Part shown: in pieces, positions 1 through 7,525 of the stretch | Layout of the letters: every line of letters begins with the position of its first letter | Position numbering within the stretch: the stretch's first letter is position 1 | Source: Cupriavidus necator A5-1 | GTDB lineage: Bacteria > Pseudomonadota > Gammaproteobacteria > Burkholderiales > Burkholderiaceae | Length of the DNA: 64,000 nucleotides | Direction of reading: 5' to 3' | NCBI RefSeq assembly: GCF_000744095.1 | Contig: NZ_JQLI01000008.1 | Coordinates: 496,001 to 560,000, forward strand | Program-made: the position numbers and the translations under genes | The notes under the pieces: model-generated | Told to the model about the DNA's origin: nothing | The model's database searches: none | What the model saw: only the letters and a program-made list of their open reading frames with translations

Positions 1-1495
1 AGAAGGTCGGCGCGCGTTCGGTGTATGACAGGTTGCTGGTCAGCGACCACAGCGGATTGACCTTGTACAGCAGTCCCGCCGAGGCGCTGGTGGCGTTGAA
101 GCTGCGGCTGGCGTCGGCAAAGCGGTCGTTGCCGTTGGCGCTGGCCTTGATGCTGCTGTGGTCGAGGCGCCCGCCCAGGTTCAGCTTGAGGTCGCCCGAG
201 GCGGTCAGCGGCAGTTCCTCGAACACGAACAATGCGGCGTTGTCGGTGTTGGTGCTGGGCACGAACGCCTCTTCGCCCAGCGCCGAGAAGTCGGTGTGGC
301 CGAACTGCGTGCCAATCACGCCGGTCATGTTGCCGATCCTGGCGTGCTTGGCCTCGAGGCGCGCGTCCCAGCCGCGGTTCTTGAAGATCGTGCCGGTCTC
401 GCCGTCTTCGATTTCCTTGTGCTCATAGTCGGTGTAGCTGAACTTGCCCTTGACCGATTCGATCCAGCCGCCGGTGTTGCCGGCGAGGTTGCGCGCCTCG
501 CCTTCCAGCGCAAAGCGGTCCTGGCGCATCTTCAGCCGCACGTCGTCCTCGGCCGGGGTGCCGTACTCGTTGCGGTAGGCGCTGTAGTTGGCGCCGACAA
601 AACCGTCGGCCCAGGTGTAGGAGCCGCCCAGCGAGCCGCCTTGCTGCTCGGCGCTGGTGTTGGGCAGGCGGCCGTAGGCTTCGGTCTCGCCTTCAGGCAG
701 CGGCTGGGCGGCACGCAGGCGGTCGCTGCGGGCGAAGCCGGGGATGCGCAGGTCGCTGGTCTTGCGCGCGAAGGCATCGGCGTGCACGGCGAACTTGCCG
801 TTGCCGGCCTCGATCAGTGCACTGGCATTGCGTGCCTGGTCGCCCCCCGCGGTGGCGCTGGCGTCGACCGCGCCGCCGATGCCTTCGATCGGCTCCTTGG
901 GAATGCGGTTGTCGATCACGTTGACCACGCCGCCGATGGCGTTGCCGCCGTACATCAGCGCGGCGGGGCCGCGCACGACTTCGATGCGCTCGGCCACCAG
1001 CGGATCGACGGGCACGGCGTGGTCGTAGGACAGCGTGGAGGCGTCGACGGTGGTGCCGCCGTTCTGCAGCACCTTGATACGGTCGCCATCCAGGCCGCGG
1101 ATCACCGGCCGGCTGGCGTTGGGCCCGAAGTAAGTCGACGAGACCCCGGGCAGCTTGTCGAGGGTCTCGCCCAGCGTGCTGGCCTGGCGCACGGCAAGGG
1201 CGTCGCCGCCCAGCGTCGATACCGGCGCCACCATGTCGTTGAGGTCGCTGCCGAGCGGGTTGGCGGTGACCACGACTTCGCGCAGGGTCGCGCCGGCAGG
1301 CGCATCGGCCGTAGCAGGCGTCGCAGGCGTGGCCGGTGCGGTGTCGGCAGCGGGCGCCGCGGGCGGCGTGGCAGTCTGCGCCAGCGCGGCGGGTGCCGCG
1401 AAGGCGGTCGCCACGGTGGCGGTGAGGGAAGCTGCAAAGGCCGCCAGCGGGGTCAGGCGCGGTGCGCTGGCTTTGGGGTGTGAGCGGTTGGACAT
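1..1495 (-). CDS. TonB-dependent outer-membrane receptor, ZnuD-like (3' end outside window)
   Basis: About 498 codons are visible and the frame is still open at the window edge, so the end of the beta-barrel is missing. A signal peptide covers roughly residues 1-40 and ends in AALAQ. A plug domain follows with VIRGLDGDRIKVLQ, SYDHAVPVDP and IEVVRGPAALMYGGNAIGG, the pattern I associate with ZnuD-type zinc receptors. It lies downstream of zur, two cobW genes and a small membrane protein on the same strand, so a role in outer-membrane zinc uptake under zinc starvation is likely (inference). The ATG at 1495 has no strong Shine-Dalgarno sequence, but the signal peptide begins there. The substrate could also be another metal chelate. 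Confidence 0.85.
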   Translation of the reverse strand, partial: MSNRSHPKASAPRLTPLAAFAASLTATVATAFAAPAALAQTATPPAAPAADTAPATPATPATADAPAGATLREVVVTANPLGSDLNDMVAPVSTLGGDALAVRQASTLGETLDKLPGVSSTYFGPNASRPVIRGLDGDRIKVLQNGGTTVDASTLSYDHAVPVDPLVAERIEVVRGPAALMYGGNAIGGVVNVIDNRIPKEPIEGIGGAVDASATAGGDQARNASALIEAGNGKFAVHADAFARKTSDLRIPGFARSDRLRAAQPLPEGETEAYGRLPNTSAEQQGGSLGGSYTWADGFVGANYSAYRNEYGTPAEDDVRLKMRQDRFALEGEARNLAGNTGGWIESVKGKFSYTDYEHKEIEDGETGTIFKNRGWDARLEAKHARIGNMTGVIGTQFGHTDFSALGEEAFVPSTNTDNAALFVFEELPLTASGDLKLNLGGRLDHSSIKASANGNDRFADASRSFNATSASAGLLYKVNPLWSLTSNLSYTERAPTF

Positions 1496-1649
1496 GGCGC
1501 GCGGAGTGAGGCAGTGGCAATCGGCCCGGCTGGCACGGCGGCCGCCCGGCGCCGGCCGGCCCGCGATGGGCGTGGCCGCGCAGCCGGAGGTGGCAGGCGT
1601 TCAGCTCGGATTCATGGCGCCGGGCGCGCGGCGAGGGCCGCATCCCGGA

Positions 1650-2063
1650 TCAGGCGAGGGCGATGGCCGGCGCCGGTGGCGCGCGCGAATGGAAGGGTTG
1701 TGCAGCGGGCAGATCGGGCCAGCGCCAGGCCAGGTTGGCCGGCTTGACCGGCTTGCCGAAGGCGAGATCCGGCAGCGGCAGCTTGCCGCACAGAGTGTCG
1801 GCAACGGTGGCGCCGTCGAACAGCACGCACGAGTGGCCGGTGACCGTCTGCGCCAGCGAGTGTGGGTCGGTATCGCCCGCTGGCGCGGTGTCAGTTGCCG
1901 TCACCGTGGCGGCAAGGGCAGCCGCCGGCGTCAGCACGCCGCCGTGCACGATACGGTGGGTCAGCCCGGCATGCTGCGCGAGCAGCAGGCACAGCGCCAG
2001 CCACAGCGCGGACCAGAGGCCCGGGCCGTGCGTGCGCAGGCGGGCGAACCAGTCAGTGCGCAT
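1650..2063 (-). CDS. Small exported or membrane-anchored protein of the zinc locus (DUF2946-like)
   Basis: Predicted 137-residue protein. One hydrophobic segment (WSALWLALCLLLAQHAG, about residues 14-30) acts as a signal or membrane anchor. The rest is probably periplasmic, with two cysteines (GHSC and DTLCG) and scattered histidines. The ATG at 2063 overlaps the end of the upstream cobW by 11 bases, so translation is probably coupled. A farther upstream start in this frame would only read through the His-rich cobW tail. Small proteins of this kind often sit beside metal-uptake genes. Its place between cobW and a ZnuD-like receptor suggests a zinc-starvation role, but I do not know its function. 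The DUF2946 label is a guess from overall look. Confidence 0.6.
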   Translation of the reverse strand: MRTDWFARLRTHGPGLWSALWLALCLLLAQHAGLTHRIVHGGVLTPAAALAATVTATDTAPAGDTDPHSLAQTVTGHSCVLFDGATVADTLCGKLPLPDLAFGKPVKPANLAWRWPDLPAAQPFHSRAPPAPAIALA

Positions 2064-3318
2064 GGCCGTGGTGGTGGTCGGGGTCGCCGCAGCCGCAGTC
2101 ATCACCATGGCTATGGCCATGATCGTGGCCATCTTCGTCGTCGAAGTCGTCGACCCAGGCAGGGAAGGGATCCGGGTAGGCCGCCCAGGCATCGGCGCCT
2201 GCCGCCATCTCGGTATCGGTCAGCAGGCAGGCATCGAGTCGCGCCTGCAGCGCGGCATGGTCCAGGCCGAGGCCGGTCAGCACCAGTTCCTGGCGGCGGT
2301 CGCCGAACGGCGCCGGGGCGCCGTCGACCAGCATGTCGGCTTCCACGTCGGCGCGCTGCGCCGGGTCGCCCGGCCATTCGGCCGGGTCCAGCGCGGCCCA
2401 CCAGGCGCCGGCGCCACCGTGGCGGCAGACGCCGCCGGCCTGGTTCCAGTCGCCGGCGGTTTCCATGCGGCTGGCCAGCCAGAACAGGCCCCGGGAGCGC
2501 AGCACGCTGCCGTGTTCGCGCAGCCACTCGGTATGGATCAGGTCGGCGAAGCGTTGCGGATGGAACGGGCGCCGTTGCCGGTAGACCAGCGTGGACACGC
2601 CGGTGGCGACGTCGGCGGCGGGAACCTCGCCACGCAGCGCGGCGAGCCAGCCCGGGGCATCGGCGGCGGCCTCGAAGTCGAAGCGGCCGGTGCCTTGCAC
2701 GCGCTGCGTCGGCACCTTGCCGAAGCTGGCCTCGACGATGTCGGCACGCGGGTTGAGCGCATGCAGCACCGCATGCAGGCGCGCGAACTCGGCGGCGTCG
2801 GCCAGGTCGGCCTTGTTCAGCACGATCACGTCGCAGAACTCGACCTGCGCGAGCAGCACTTCGGCCACGGTACGGTCGTCGCCACCACCCTGCGCCAGCC
2901 CGCGGTCGCCGAGGAACTCGGCCTCGTTGAGGTCGCGCAGGAAGGTGGCGGCATCGATGACCGTCACCAGCGTGTCGGGCTGCACTGCGGCGTCAGGCCC
3001 CGTGCCATGCTCGGCTTCGAACAGGAAGCCTTCGGCAATGGCCAGCGGATCGTCCAGGCCGTCGGCTTCCACCAGCAGCGCGTCGAAGCGGCCTTCGGCG
3101 GCGAGCCGCGCCGCTTCGGCGAGCATGGCATCGCCCGACGGCAGCACGGTGGCCTCGCAGCCCGGCGGCAGCGGAGCCAGCGTCTGCCCGTCCTGCGCGC
3201 CGCAGACCAGCACGGCCACGCGGCTGCCCGCGCTATGCGCAAGCAGGTGGTTCAGCAGCGTGGTCTTGCCGGCGCCGGGGAAACCGGACAGCACGGTGAC
3301 GGGCAGGCGATCAGCCAT
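2053..3318 (-). CDS. cobW: CobW/COG0523-family GTPase with His-rich tail, lacking the CxCC motif
   Basis: 421-residue G3E-family GTPase. Walker A is GFPGAGKTT (residues 12-20), and the base-recognition motif is NKADL. The CobW C-terminal domain follows, and the last 35 or so residues form a His/Asp/Cys-rich tail (GHDHGHSHG, DHHHGHAH). COG0523 proteins of Zur regulons are thought to be GTP-dependent zinc chaperones. The usual CxCC metal site after switch I is absent: the expected region reads TVLPSGDAML. Metal binding, if any, must use the tail or other residues. It follows dksA on the same strand, but a terminator and an operator-like dyad separate them, so it probably has its own promoter. 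Confidence 0.88.
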   Translation of the reverse strand: MADRLPVTVLSGFPGAGKTTLLNHLLAHSAGSRVAVLVCGAQDGQTLAPLPPGCEATVLPSGDAMLAEAARLAAEGRFDALLVEADGLDDPLAIAEGFLFEAEHGTGPDAAVQPDTLVTVIDAATFLRDLNEAEFLGDRGLAQGGGDDRTVAEVLLAQVEFCDVIVLNKADLADAAEFARLHAVLHALNPRADIVEASFGKVPTQRVQGTGRFDFEAAADAPGWLAALRGEVPAADVATGVSTLVYRQRRPFHPQRFADLIHTEWLREHGSVLRSRGLFWLASRMETAGDWNQAGGVCRHGGAGAWWAALDPAEWPGDPAQRADVEADMLVDGAPAPFGDRRQELVLTGLGLDHAALQARLDACLLTDTEMAAGADAWAAYPDPFPAWVDDFDDEDGHDHGHSHGDDCGCGDPDHHHGHAH

Positions 3319-3383
3319 GGCAGGAGGGCAGAAGGACAGAAAATACCGCAGGCAGCGGGCGCACCTCGGCGGCCGTTGCCTCG

Positions 3384-3401
3384 TTGTTGCAACAAAGTTG
3401 C
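3384..3401. promoter_or_regulatory. Overlapping dyads upstream of cobW: candidate Zur operator
   Basis: TTGTTGCAACAA (3384-3395) is a perfect palindrome. It overlaps GCAAC-AAA-GTTGC (3389-3401). The 13-bp frame GCAA-N5-TTGC recurs upstream of zur (7394-7406), which suggests a shared zinc-responsive operator. On the minus strand it lies just downstream of a -10-like TAAATT, a suitable place for a repressor. Confidence 0.55.
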
Positions 3402-3511
3402 GAATTTACCAGAAAGGCCGGCCCGGCGACAGCCGGAGGATTCTGACCATGGTAGGCCGTGGCGACGCCACGACAAAGCGCCGCCTGGCTTTGATGCAAA
3501 CGCAAACGCAA

Positions 3512-3533
3512 ACGGCCCGGAGAACCGGGCCGT
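3512..3533 (-). terminator. Hairpin terminator after dksA
   Basis: Perfect 9-bp stem (ACGGCCCGG / CCGGGCCGT) with a 4-base loop, about 40 bases past the dksA stop. On the minus strand it is followed by TTGCGTTTGCGTTTGC rather than a clean T tract. A second GC-rich hairpin lies between it and the stop codon. Confidence 0.65.
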
Positions 3534-3575
3534 CACGTCGCGCCTGCCGCGCCGGCGTTGCCGGCGCGCGCAGTC

Positions 3576-4262
3576 TCAGTCGCCGAACAGCTTCTGGCGC
3601 AGTTCGCGGCGCTGCTGGGCTTCCAGCGACAGCGTGGCGGTGGGCCTGGCCAGCAGGCGCGGCACGCCGATCGGCTCGCCGGTTTCCTCGCACCAGCCGT
3701 AGTCGCCCGATTCGATGCGCTGCAGCGACTGCTCGACCTTCTTCAGCAGCTTGCGCTCGCGGTCGCGCGTGCGCAGTTCCAGCGCATGCTCTTCCTCGAT
3801 GGTGGCGCGGTCGGCCGGATCCGGCACGATGACCGTTTCGCGCAGGTGTTCCGTGGTCTGGTCAGCGTTCTTCAGGATTTCGTCGCGCAGCTGCTCCAGG
3901 CGATGCTTGAAGAAGGCGAGCTGCGCTTCGTTCATGTAATCCTTGTCGCTCATCTTCAGGATTTCAGCTTCAGTCAGAAGTTTGTTGCTGCTCATGGTTG
4001 CTGCTGATTCTCTTGTTGATGCGGCCGGCGGCGTCTGGGTCCGCTCGGGTGCGCTGTCCGCGGGCTTGCGCGCCACGGTTGTTTCACTCTGGCTGGCTGC
4101 AGTCTTGCTGCTTCGCGGGCCTCCCTTCGATGCGCCCGCTTCGGCGTTCGCCGTACTGCCGCGGGGAGCGGGCGCGGCCTTCACAGGCTGCGCCTTGAGC
4201 GTCTCTGCCGCTGCACTACCAGTCTTGCTGCGGCTTTCTTTGGTCTTCGTTGCGGCTGTCAT
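3576..4262 (-). CDS. dksA: RNA polymerase-binding protein DksA, zinc-finger cysteines mostly missing, long N-terminal extension
   Basis: 228 residues from the ATG at 4262, which has a good ribosome site (GAGAGAGG). A shorter start at 3995 would give the usual size of about 139 residues. Residues 1-89 are low-complexity Ala/Ser/Thr/Lys. The rest is a clear DksA: a coiled coil, then GDYGWCEETGEPIG and ARPTATLSLEAQ. Classical DksA has four zinc-binding cysteines; here only one remains (C-E-E-T, with Ser/Leu/Glu/Ala replacing the second pair). It should therefore fold without zinc, which suits its zur/cobW neighbourhood. DksA works with ppGpp to reset promoter choice in starvation. An IS630 element lies 138 bases upstream, inside the former leader or promoter region. 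Confidence 0.9.
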   Translation of the reverse strand: MTAATKTKESRSKTGSAAAETLKAQPVKAAPAPRGSTANAEAGASKGGPRSSKTAASQSETTVARKPADSAPERTQTPPAASTRESAATMSSNKLLTEAEILKMSDKDYMNEAQLAFFKHRLEQLRDEILKNADQTTEHLRETVIVPDPADRATIEEEHALELRTRDRERKLLKKVEQSLQRIESGDYGWCEETGEPIGVPRLLARPTATLSLEAQQRRELRQKLFGD

Positions 4263-4401
4263 GGGGACACCTCTCTCTCGCGTCAGTCAGTGACGGCGCG
4301 TGCCGGGGTACCCCAAGCGGAAAGGCGGTCTCCGCACGAAGCACTGCGACCGCACCTGCCCGGCGGCCTGCCTCGTGTTGACGACAACCGCCGCCCTGCT
4401 A

Positions 4402-4427
4402 GTGTAGCGTTCTGTTCTTGATGGAAC
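4402..4427 (+). repeat. Left terminal inverted repeat of the IS630 element
   Basis: Begins GTGTAGCGTTCTGTTC and ends TGGAAC. It matches the reverse complement of 5541-5566 at 20 of 26 positions. The target dinucleotide TA lies immediately outside. Confidence 0.88.
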
Positions 4428-4483
4428 CTATATGAATTCGGCGTCTCCAATGCTCTACTGCGACCACAACGTGGAGAGAGCGA

Positions 4484-5569
4484 GTGCGAGTTGCCCCCGA
4501 GATCATGTTGACCGACGAGGAGCGAACCAAGTTGACGAGGCTGGTTCGGTCAAAGCTCACGAGCGTGAGGCTGGCGCAGCGCGCGCGCATCGTGCTGCTG
4601 GCCGCCAACGGAATGCAGAACAAGGACATCGCCGAGCAGTTGGGAATCGGACGCGTGCAGGTGTCGCGTTGGCGTGAGCGGTATGCACAATCGGGGCTGG
4701 CCGGTATCGAACGCGACTTGCCGCGCGGTGCGCCGCCGGTGAAGGTGGACACGGCGCGGCTGGTGGAACTGACCACGCAAAGCAAGCCCGAAGCAGCCAC
4801 GCACTGGAGCACGCGCAAGATGGCCGCCGAGTTGGGCGTGAGCGCCAGCACCGTCATGCGCCATTGGCACGCCCACGGGTTGAAGCCGCACATCGTGCGC
4901 GGCTTCAAGGTCTCGCGCGATCCGAAGTTCGTCGAGAAGCTTGAAGACATCGTTGGCCTCTACATGTCGCCGCCCGAGCACGCGCTGGTGCTGTGCTGCG
5001 ATGAGAAGAGCCAGGTGCAGGCGCTGGATCGCACGCAGCCCGGCTTGCCGTTGAAGAAGGGGCGTGCGGCCACCATGACGCATGACTACAAGCGCAACGG
5101 CACGACCACGCTGTTTGCCGCGCTCAACGTGCTCGATGGCCAAGTCATCGCCCAGTGCCAGCAGCGCCACCGCCATACCGAGTGGCTGAAGTTCCTGCGC
5201 AAGATCGACCGCGAGACGCCCAAGGACAAAACGCTGCATCTGATCGCCGACAACTACGCCACCCACAAGCATCCTGCGGTGCAAGACTGGCTGGCCAAGC
5301 ATCCTCGATTCAACATGCACTTCACACCCACCTCGGCATCATGGCTGAACATGGTCGAGCGGTTCTTTCGCGACATCACAACCGAGCGACTTCGCCGCGG
5401 CGTATTCACCAGCGTGCCGGAACTGGTCGACGCCATCAACGAATACATCGCTCACCACAACACCAACCCCAAGCCGTTCATCTGGACCAAGAGCGCTCGC
5501 GACATCCTACAGAAGGTCATTCGCGCCAACCGCCGCTTAAGTTCCAAACAGAATGGAACGCTGCACTAG
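4484..5569 (+). CDS. IS630-family transposase
   Basis: 361 residues from a GTG start with GGAGAGAG eight bases upstream. An N-terminal pair of helix-turn-helix domains (about residues 1-125, including QNKDIAEQLGIGRVQVSRW) binds the ends. The C-terminal DDE_3 domain carries the catalytic triad D173 (CCDEKS), D256 (LIADNYATH) and E292 (LNMVERFF). The D-to-E spacing of 35 is typical of the family. All catalytic residues are present and the frame is intact, so it is probably active. The stop codon TAG is made from the TA target copy plus the first flanking base, so it is supplied by the insertion site and not by the element. Confidence 0.93.
   Translation: MRVAPEIMLTDEERTKLTRLVRSKLTSVRLAQRARIVLLAANGMQNKDIAEQLGIGRVQVSRWRERYAQSGLAGIERDLPRGAPPVKVDTARLVELTTQSKPEAATHWSTRKMAAELGVSASTVMRHWHAHGLKPHIVRGFKVSRDPKFVEKLEDIVGLYMSPPEHALVLCCDEKSQVQALDRTQPGLPLKKGRAATMTHDYKRNGTTTLFAALNVLDGQVIAQCQQRHRHTEWLKFLRKIDRETPKDKTLHLIADNYATHKHPAVQDWLAKHPRFNMHFTPTSASWLNMVERFFRDITTERLRRGVFTSVPELVDAINEYIAHHNTNPKPFIWTKSARDILQKVIRANRRLSSKQNGTLH
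5541..5566 (-). repeat. Right terminal inverted repeat of the IS630 element
   Basis: Mirror of the left end. It also encodes the last codons of the transposase (...NGTLH), so coding sequence runs to the very tip of the element. Confidence 0.88.
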
Positions 5570-5616
5570 ATCCCGGTAGCGGAAAAAAGGTGCGCCCCCG
5601 GTATCAAATCCGGCCT

Positions 5617-5622
5617 ATTGTA
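5617..5622 (-). promoter_or_regulatory. Candidate -10 box (TACAAT) for dksA, now cut off by the IS
   Basis: On the minus strand the cobW-dksA intergenic region contains TACAAT. I see no good -35 at the right distance. If real, this promoter fed dksA before the insertion and is now about 1.35 kb from the gene. Confidence 0.3.
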
Positions 5623-5725
5623 CTTGAACAAATTTTTCCGAGATACGGGGGAAAGCCAGCCAGCACTTCGGTATTTCCCCGGTACCCCGAACGAGGGGGC
5701 CGCCGCAGGGCGGTATCTGGAGGAA

Positions 5726-5743
5726 GCCGCCCCGAGGGGCGGC
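5726..5743 (-). terminator. Hairpin after the zur-cobW operon
   Basis: GCCGCCC / GGGCGGC, 7-bp stem with a 4-base loop, just past the cobW stop codon. The tail (TTCCTCC on the minus strand) is only weakly T-rich. Confidence 0.45.
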
Positions 5744-5751
5744 TGGTGCAC

Positions 5752-6825
5752 TCAGGCCAGGCAGTTCTCCAGGCCCTTGAGGATGGCGTCGCGGGGCAGG
5801 TCCACGCCGATGAACACCATCCGGGTGCCCGGGGTCTCGTCTTCCCACTTGCCGCCGATATCGCTGCCCATCAGTTGGTGGACACCCTGGAACACCACCT
5901 TGCGGTCCACGCCCTCCATATATAGTACGCCCTTGTAGCGCAGCAGTTTCTCCCCGTATACCGCCAGGATTCCGGACAGGAATTCCTCCAGCTTGCCGTA
6001 GTGGAAGGGCTTGTCGCTGCGGAAGACGAACGACGCGATGCGGTCGGTATGGTTGTGGTGATGGTGGTGGTCGTGCCCGTGGCCATGATCGTGGTCGTGA
6101 TCGTGGCCGCAGTCGGTGCCGCAGTGCTCGCCGTGGTCGTGATCATGGTCGTGGTCATGATCCTCCGCGCGCAGGAACTCCGGGTCCAGCTCCAGCTTGG
6201 CATTCAGGTTGAAACCGCGCAGGTCGAAGATGGTGTCGATCGGCGCCTCGCCGAAATTGACCAGGCGGATCGGCGCGCGCGGGTTCATGTGCACCAGCCG
6301 GTGACGCAGCTCGGTCACGTCGTTCTTGCCGACCAGGTCGGACTTGGTGATGAAGATGGCGTCGGCGAAGCCCACCTGGCGCTGCGCCTCCTCCTGCTTG
6401 TCGAGCTGCATATGTCCATGCTTGGCGTCGACCAGCGTGATCACCGCATCCAGCAGGTAGCGCGAGGCGATTTCCTCGTCCATGAAGAAGGTCTGCGCCA
6501 CGGGGCCGGGGTTGGCCACGCCGGTGGTCTCGATCACCACGCGGTCGAAGTCGATCTCGCCGGCGTCGCGCCGCGTCAGCAGCCCGGACAGCGCCTGCAC
6601 CAGGTCGCCGCGGATGGTGCAGCAGATGCAGCCGTTGCTCATCTGCACGATCTGCTCGCGGCCGTCCTGCACCAGGATCTCGTTGTCGATGTTCTCTTCG
6701 CCGAACTCGTTCTCGATCACGGCGATCTTCATGCCGTGCGGCTCGTTCAGGATGCGCTTGAGCAGGGTGGTCTTGCCGCTGCCGAGGAAGCCCGTCAGGA
6801 TCGTGACCGGGGTCAGTTTGGACAT
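5752..6825 (-). CDS. cobW: CobW/COG0523-family GTPase (zinc chaperone type) with CxCC and long His-rich insert
   Basis: 357 residues. Walker A is GFLGSGKTT (12-20), the metal motif NGCICC has cysteines at 66, 68 and 69, Walker B is VIETTG, and the specificity motif is TKSDL. A His/Asp-rich stretch of about 45 residues (around 213-258, with HDHDHDHDH and HDHHHHHNH runs) separates the GTPase from the C-terminal CobW domain. The family delivers metal to client proteins at the cost of GTP. It starts 33 bases after zur ends, so the two form an operon and it is very probably Zur-repressed. This is the canonical member; the second cobW in the locus lacks CxCC. Confidence 0.92.
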   Translation of the reverse strand: MSKLTPVTILTGFLGSGKTTLLKRILNEPHGMKIAVIENEFGEENIDNEILVQDGREQIVQMSNGCICCTIRGDLVQALSGLLTRRDAGEIDFDRVVIETTGVANPGPVAQTFFMDEEIASRYLLDAVITLVDAKHGHMQLDKQEEAQRQVGFADAIFITKSDLVGKNDVTELRHRLVHMNPRAPIRLVNFGEAPIDTIFDLRGFNLNAKLELDPEFLRAEDHDHDHDHDHGEHCGTDCGHDHDHDHGHGHDHHHHHNHTDRIASFVFRSDKPFHYGKLEEFLSGILAVYGEKLLRYKGVLYMEGVDRKVVFQGVHQLMGSDIGGKWEDETPGTRMVFIGVDLPRDAILKGLENCLA

Positions 6826-6858
6826 TTGTTGTTCTCCGGGAATTTGAGAAGGCCGTGT

Positions 6859-7362
6859 TCAGTGCGCGGGCGCGCGCTTGCCGCACTCTGCGCAGACGCC
6901 GTTCACGGTCAGTTCGACATGTTCGATGGCAAAGCCGCTGGGCACGCGCGGCGCGACCGGCAGTGCCGGCGCACTGGCATCGTCCAGGCAGAAGGTGCGG
7001 TCGCAGCGGGTGCAGTGGAAATGGCTGTGCTGGCGATGCTCCTGCGCGCGCGCAGCCTCGTGTTCGACCAGGCTGAAGCGGAACACGCGGTCGTTGCCGG
7101 CGCGCTTCTGCGCAACGCCTTGTTCCACCAGCCAGTCCAGCACGCGGTAAACGGTGACGCGGTCGACGGTCTCGCCTTGCTCGGGCAGGCGGTCGATCAC
7201 GGCCTGGTGCGTCAGCGCTTCGTCGCTGCCGATAAGGCAGGCCAGGATGCACAGCCGCGGCTGCGTCACGCGCGCGCCCAGGCGGCGCAGGCGCTCGTGG
7301 GCGGCTTCTAGAATCGCCGGTTCCGGCGCAAGGGCCGGCCGGTCCGGGCTGGGATGGGTCAT
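6859..7362 (-). CDS. zur: Fur-family zinc-responsive repressor Zur
   Basis: 167 residues. It has a winged-helix DNA-binding domain (RVTQPRLCILACL, THQAVIDRL, TVDRVTVYRVLDWL) followed by the dimer domain with the HSHFHC metal site and two structural CxxC pairs (C117/C120 and C157/C160). The last pair and the cobW neighbour favour Zur over Fur. It is the first gene of the zur-cobW operon. A dyad matching the one before the other cobW overlaps its promoter, which points to autoregulation. No Shine-Dalgarno precedes the ATG, and the predicted start of transcription lies at or next to it. Confidence 0.92.
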   Translation of the reverse strand: MTHPSPDRPALAPEPAILEAAHERLRRLGARVTQPRLCILACLIGSDEALTHQAVIDRLPEQGETVDRVTVYRVLDWLVEQGVAQKRAGNDRVFRFSLVEHEAARAQEHRQHSHFHCTRCDRTFCLDDASAPALPVAPRVPSGFAIEHVELTVNGVCAECGKRAPAH

Positions 7363-7368
7363 GGGGCG

Positions 7369-7410
7369 ATTTAACCATAGGGCCCCGGTTGATGCAATTC
7401 AGTTGCGTCA
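7369..7410 (-). promoter_or_regulatory. zur promoter with overlapping candidate Zur operator
   Basis: On the minus strand there is a -35-like TTGCAT and a -10-like TTAAAT spaced by 17 bases. The -35 lies inside the near-perfect dyad TGATGCAA-N5-TTGCGTCA (7390-7410). The inner GCAA-N5-TTGC core matches the site before the other cobW. The -10 ends only six bases before the start codon. Confidence 0.55.
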
Positions 7411-7525
7411 GTGGGGCTACCCGGGGGCGGCGTTGTAATGCCGGCACCACCTCCGTGGTGCTGTTTGCGCCTATGATCGGCACAGAGATGTCCGTCTAAC
7501 AGAGCAGACACACGTGGAGACACCC

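Larger units (their letters stand above)
4400..5568 (+). mobile_element. Complete IS630-family insertion sequence between dksA and cobW
   Basis: A 1,165-bp element (4402-5566) with imperfect 26-bp terminal inverted repeats (20 of 26 match), flanked by TA on both sides (4400-4401 and 5567-5568). TA target duplication is the hallmark of IS630/Tc1-type elements. It carries one intact transposase gene. It is inserted in the intergenic region between cobW (ending at 5752) and dksA (starting at 4262), in opposite orientation to both. The intact frame and ends suggest a recent, possibly still mobile copy. Confidence 0.92.

Noticed and set aside
158..1483. Plus-strand frame of 441 codons over the start of the window
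   Set aside because: Antisense shadow of the TonB receptor, whose plug-domain motifs are unmistakable on the minus strand.
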